Positions 63,993-64,000 of a stretch of 64,000 nucleotides of DNA are shown here, piece by piece (position 1 is the first letter of the stretch; every line of letters starts with the position of its first letter). The position numbers and the translations under genes are program-made. Source of the DNA: Sphaerosporella brunnea (lineage: Eukaryota; Ascomycota; Pezizomycetes; Pezizales; Pyronemataceae); the NCBI GenBank assembly GCA_008704415.1, contig VXIS01000009.1, forward strand, positions 62,001 to 126,000. The letters run 5' to 3'. Under the pieces are notes generated by a model. The model did not search any database. It had not been told where the DNA came from and worked only from the letters and a program-made list of their open reading frames with translations.

Positions 63993-64000
63993 GGCGTTTT

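Noticed and set aside
1..64000. CRISPR arrays, operons, ribosome-binding sites, rRNA genes
   Set aside because: There are no regularly spaced identical repeats with unique spacers, no co-directional tightly spaced genes, and no rRNA-like conserved segments. The content is eukaryotic.

Overview
The window looks like a repeat-rich stretch of a fungal nuclear genome, most likely a filamentous basidiomycete of the mushroom type. This is inferred from the element families present (hAT with 8-bp target duplications, Fot1/pogo, a Tad1-type LINE, a Ty1/copia fragment), short candidate introns of 42 and 45 nt with GTAAG donors, TATA boxes 90-110 bp before intronless ORFs, and the absence of bacterial operon structure. 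The species cannot be named from the sequence.

Most of the window is a transposon graveyard. Several elements can be delimited to the base by terminal inverted repeats (TIRs) and target-site duplications (TSDs). They include five hAT-type insertions with perfect 8-bp TSDs or recognisable ends (5.65-6.52 kb, 22.49-23.63 kb, 36.42-36.52 kb, 40.42-41.04 kb, 45.55-46.43 kb), a decayed hAT-like element with a second element nested inside it (57.0-58.5 kb), and a Fot1/pogo deletion derivative flanked by TA (14.18-16.01 kb). There are also two LINE insertions with 14-bp TSDs (28.60-29.45 and 48.69-49.54 kb), related LINE remnants at 30.3 and 61.4-62.5 kb, an unassigned 934-bp TIR element (53.2-54.2 kb) and a copia protease/RT scrap at the right edge. 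Two nests are resolved in detail: a LINE inside a hAT (48.6-50.7 kb) and a 101-bp hAT MITE inside a hAT-derived exon (36.4 kb).

Host-like genes are few. The best are a pair of paralogous intronless genes of unknown function (26652-27422 and 47034-47864), a four-member minus-strand family starting MPRNRK or MPGNRN (44.3-45.1, 47.95-48.2, 51.6-52.0, 55.1-56.0 kb) with conserved promoter and 3' flank, an F-box-like gene (41775-42287, minus), and a 522-residue protein with two near-identical 108-residue C-terminal repeats (58861-60429). A coiled-coil gene on the minus strand (22.3-24.9 kb) is frameshifted and split by a hAT element.

The left 40 kb outside these landmarks, and several later gaps, show only short overlapping ORFs without recognisable domains. 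They are listed as unassigned rather than over-annotated. Family assignments rest on reading motifs by eye; no database search was possible.
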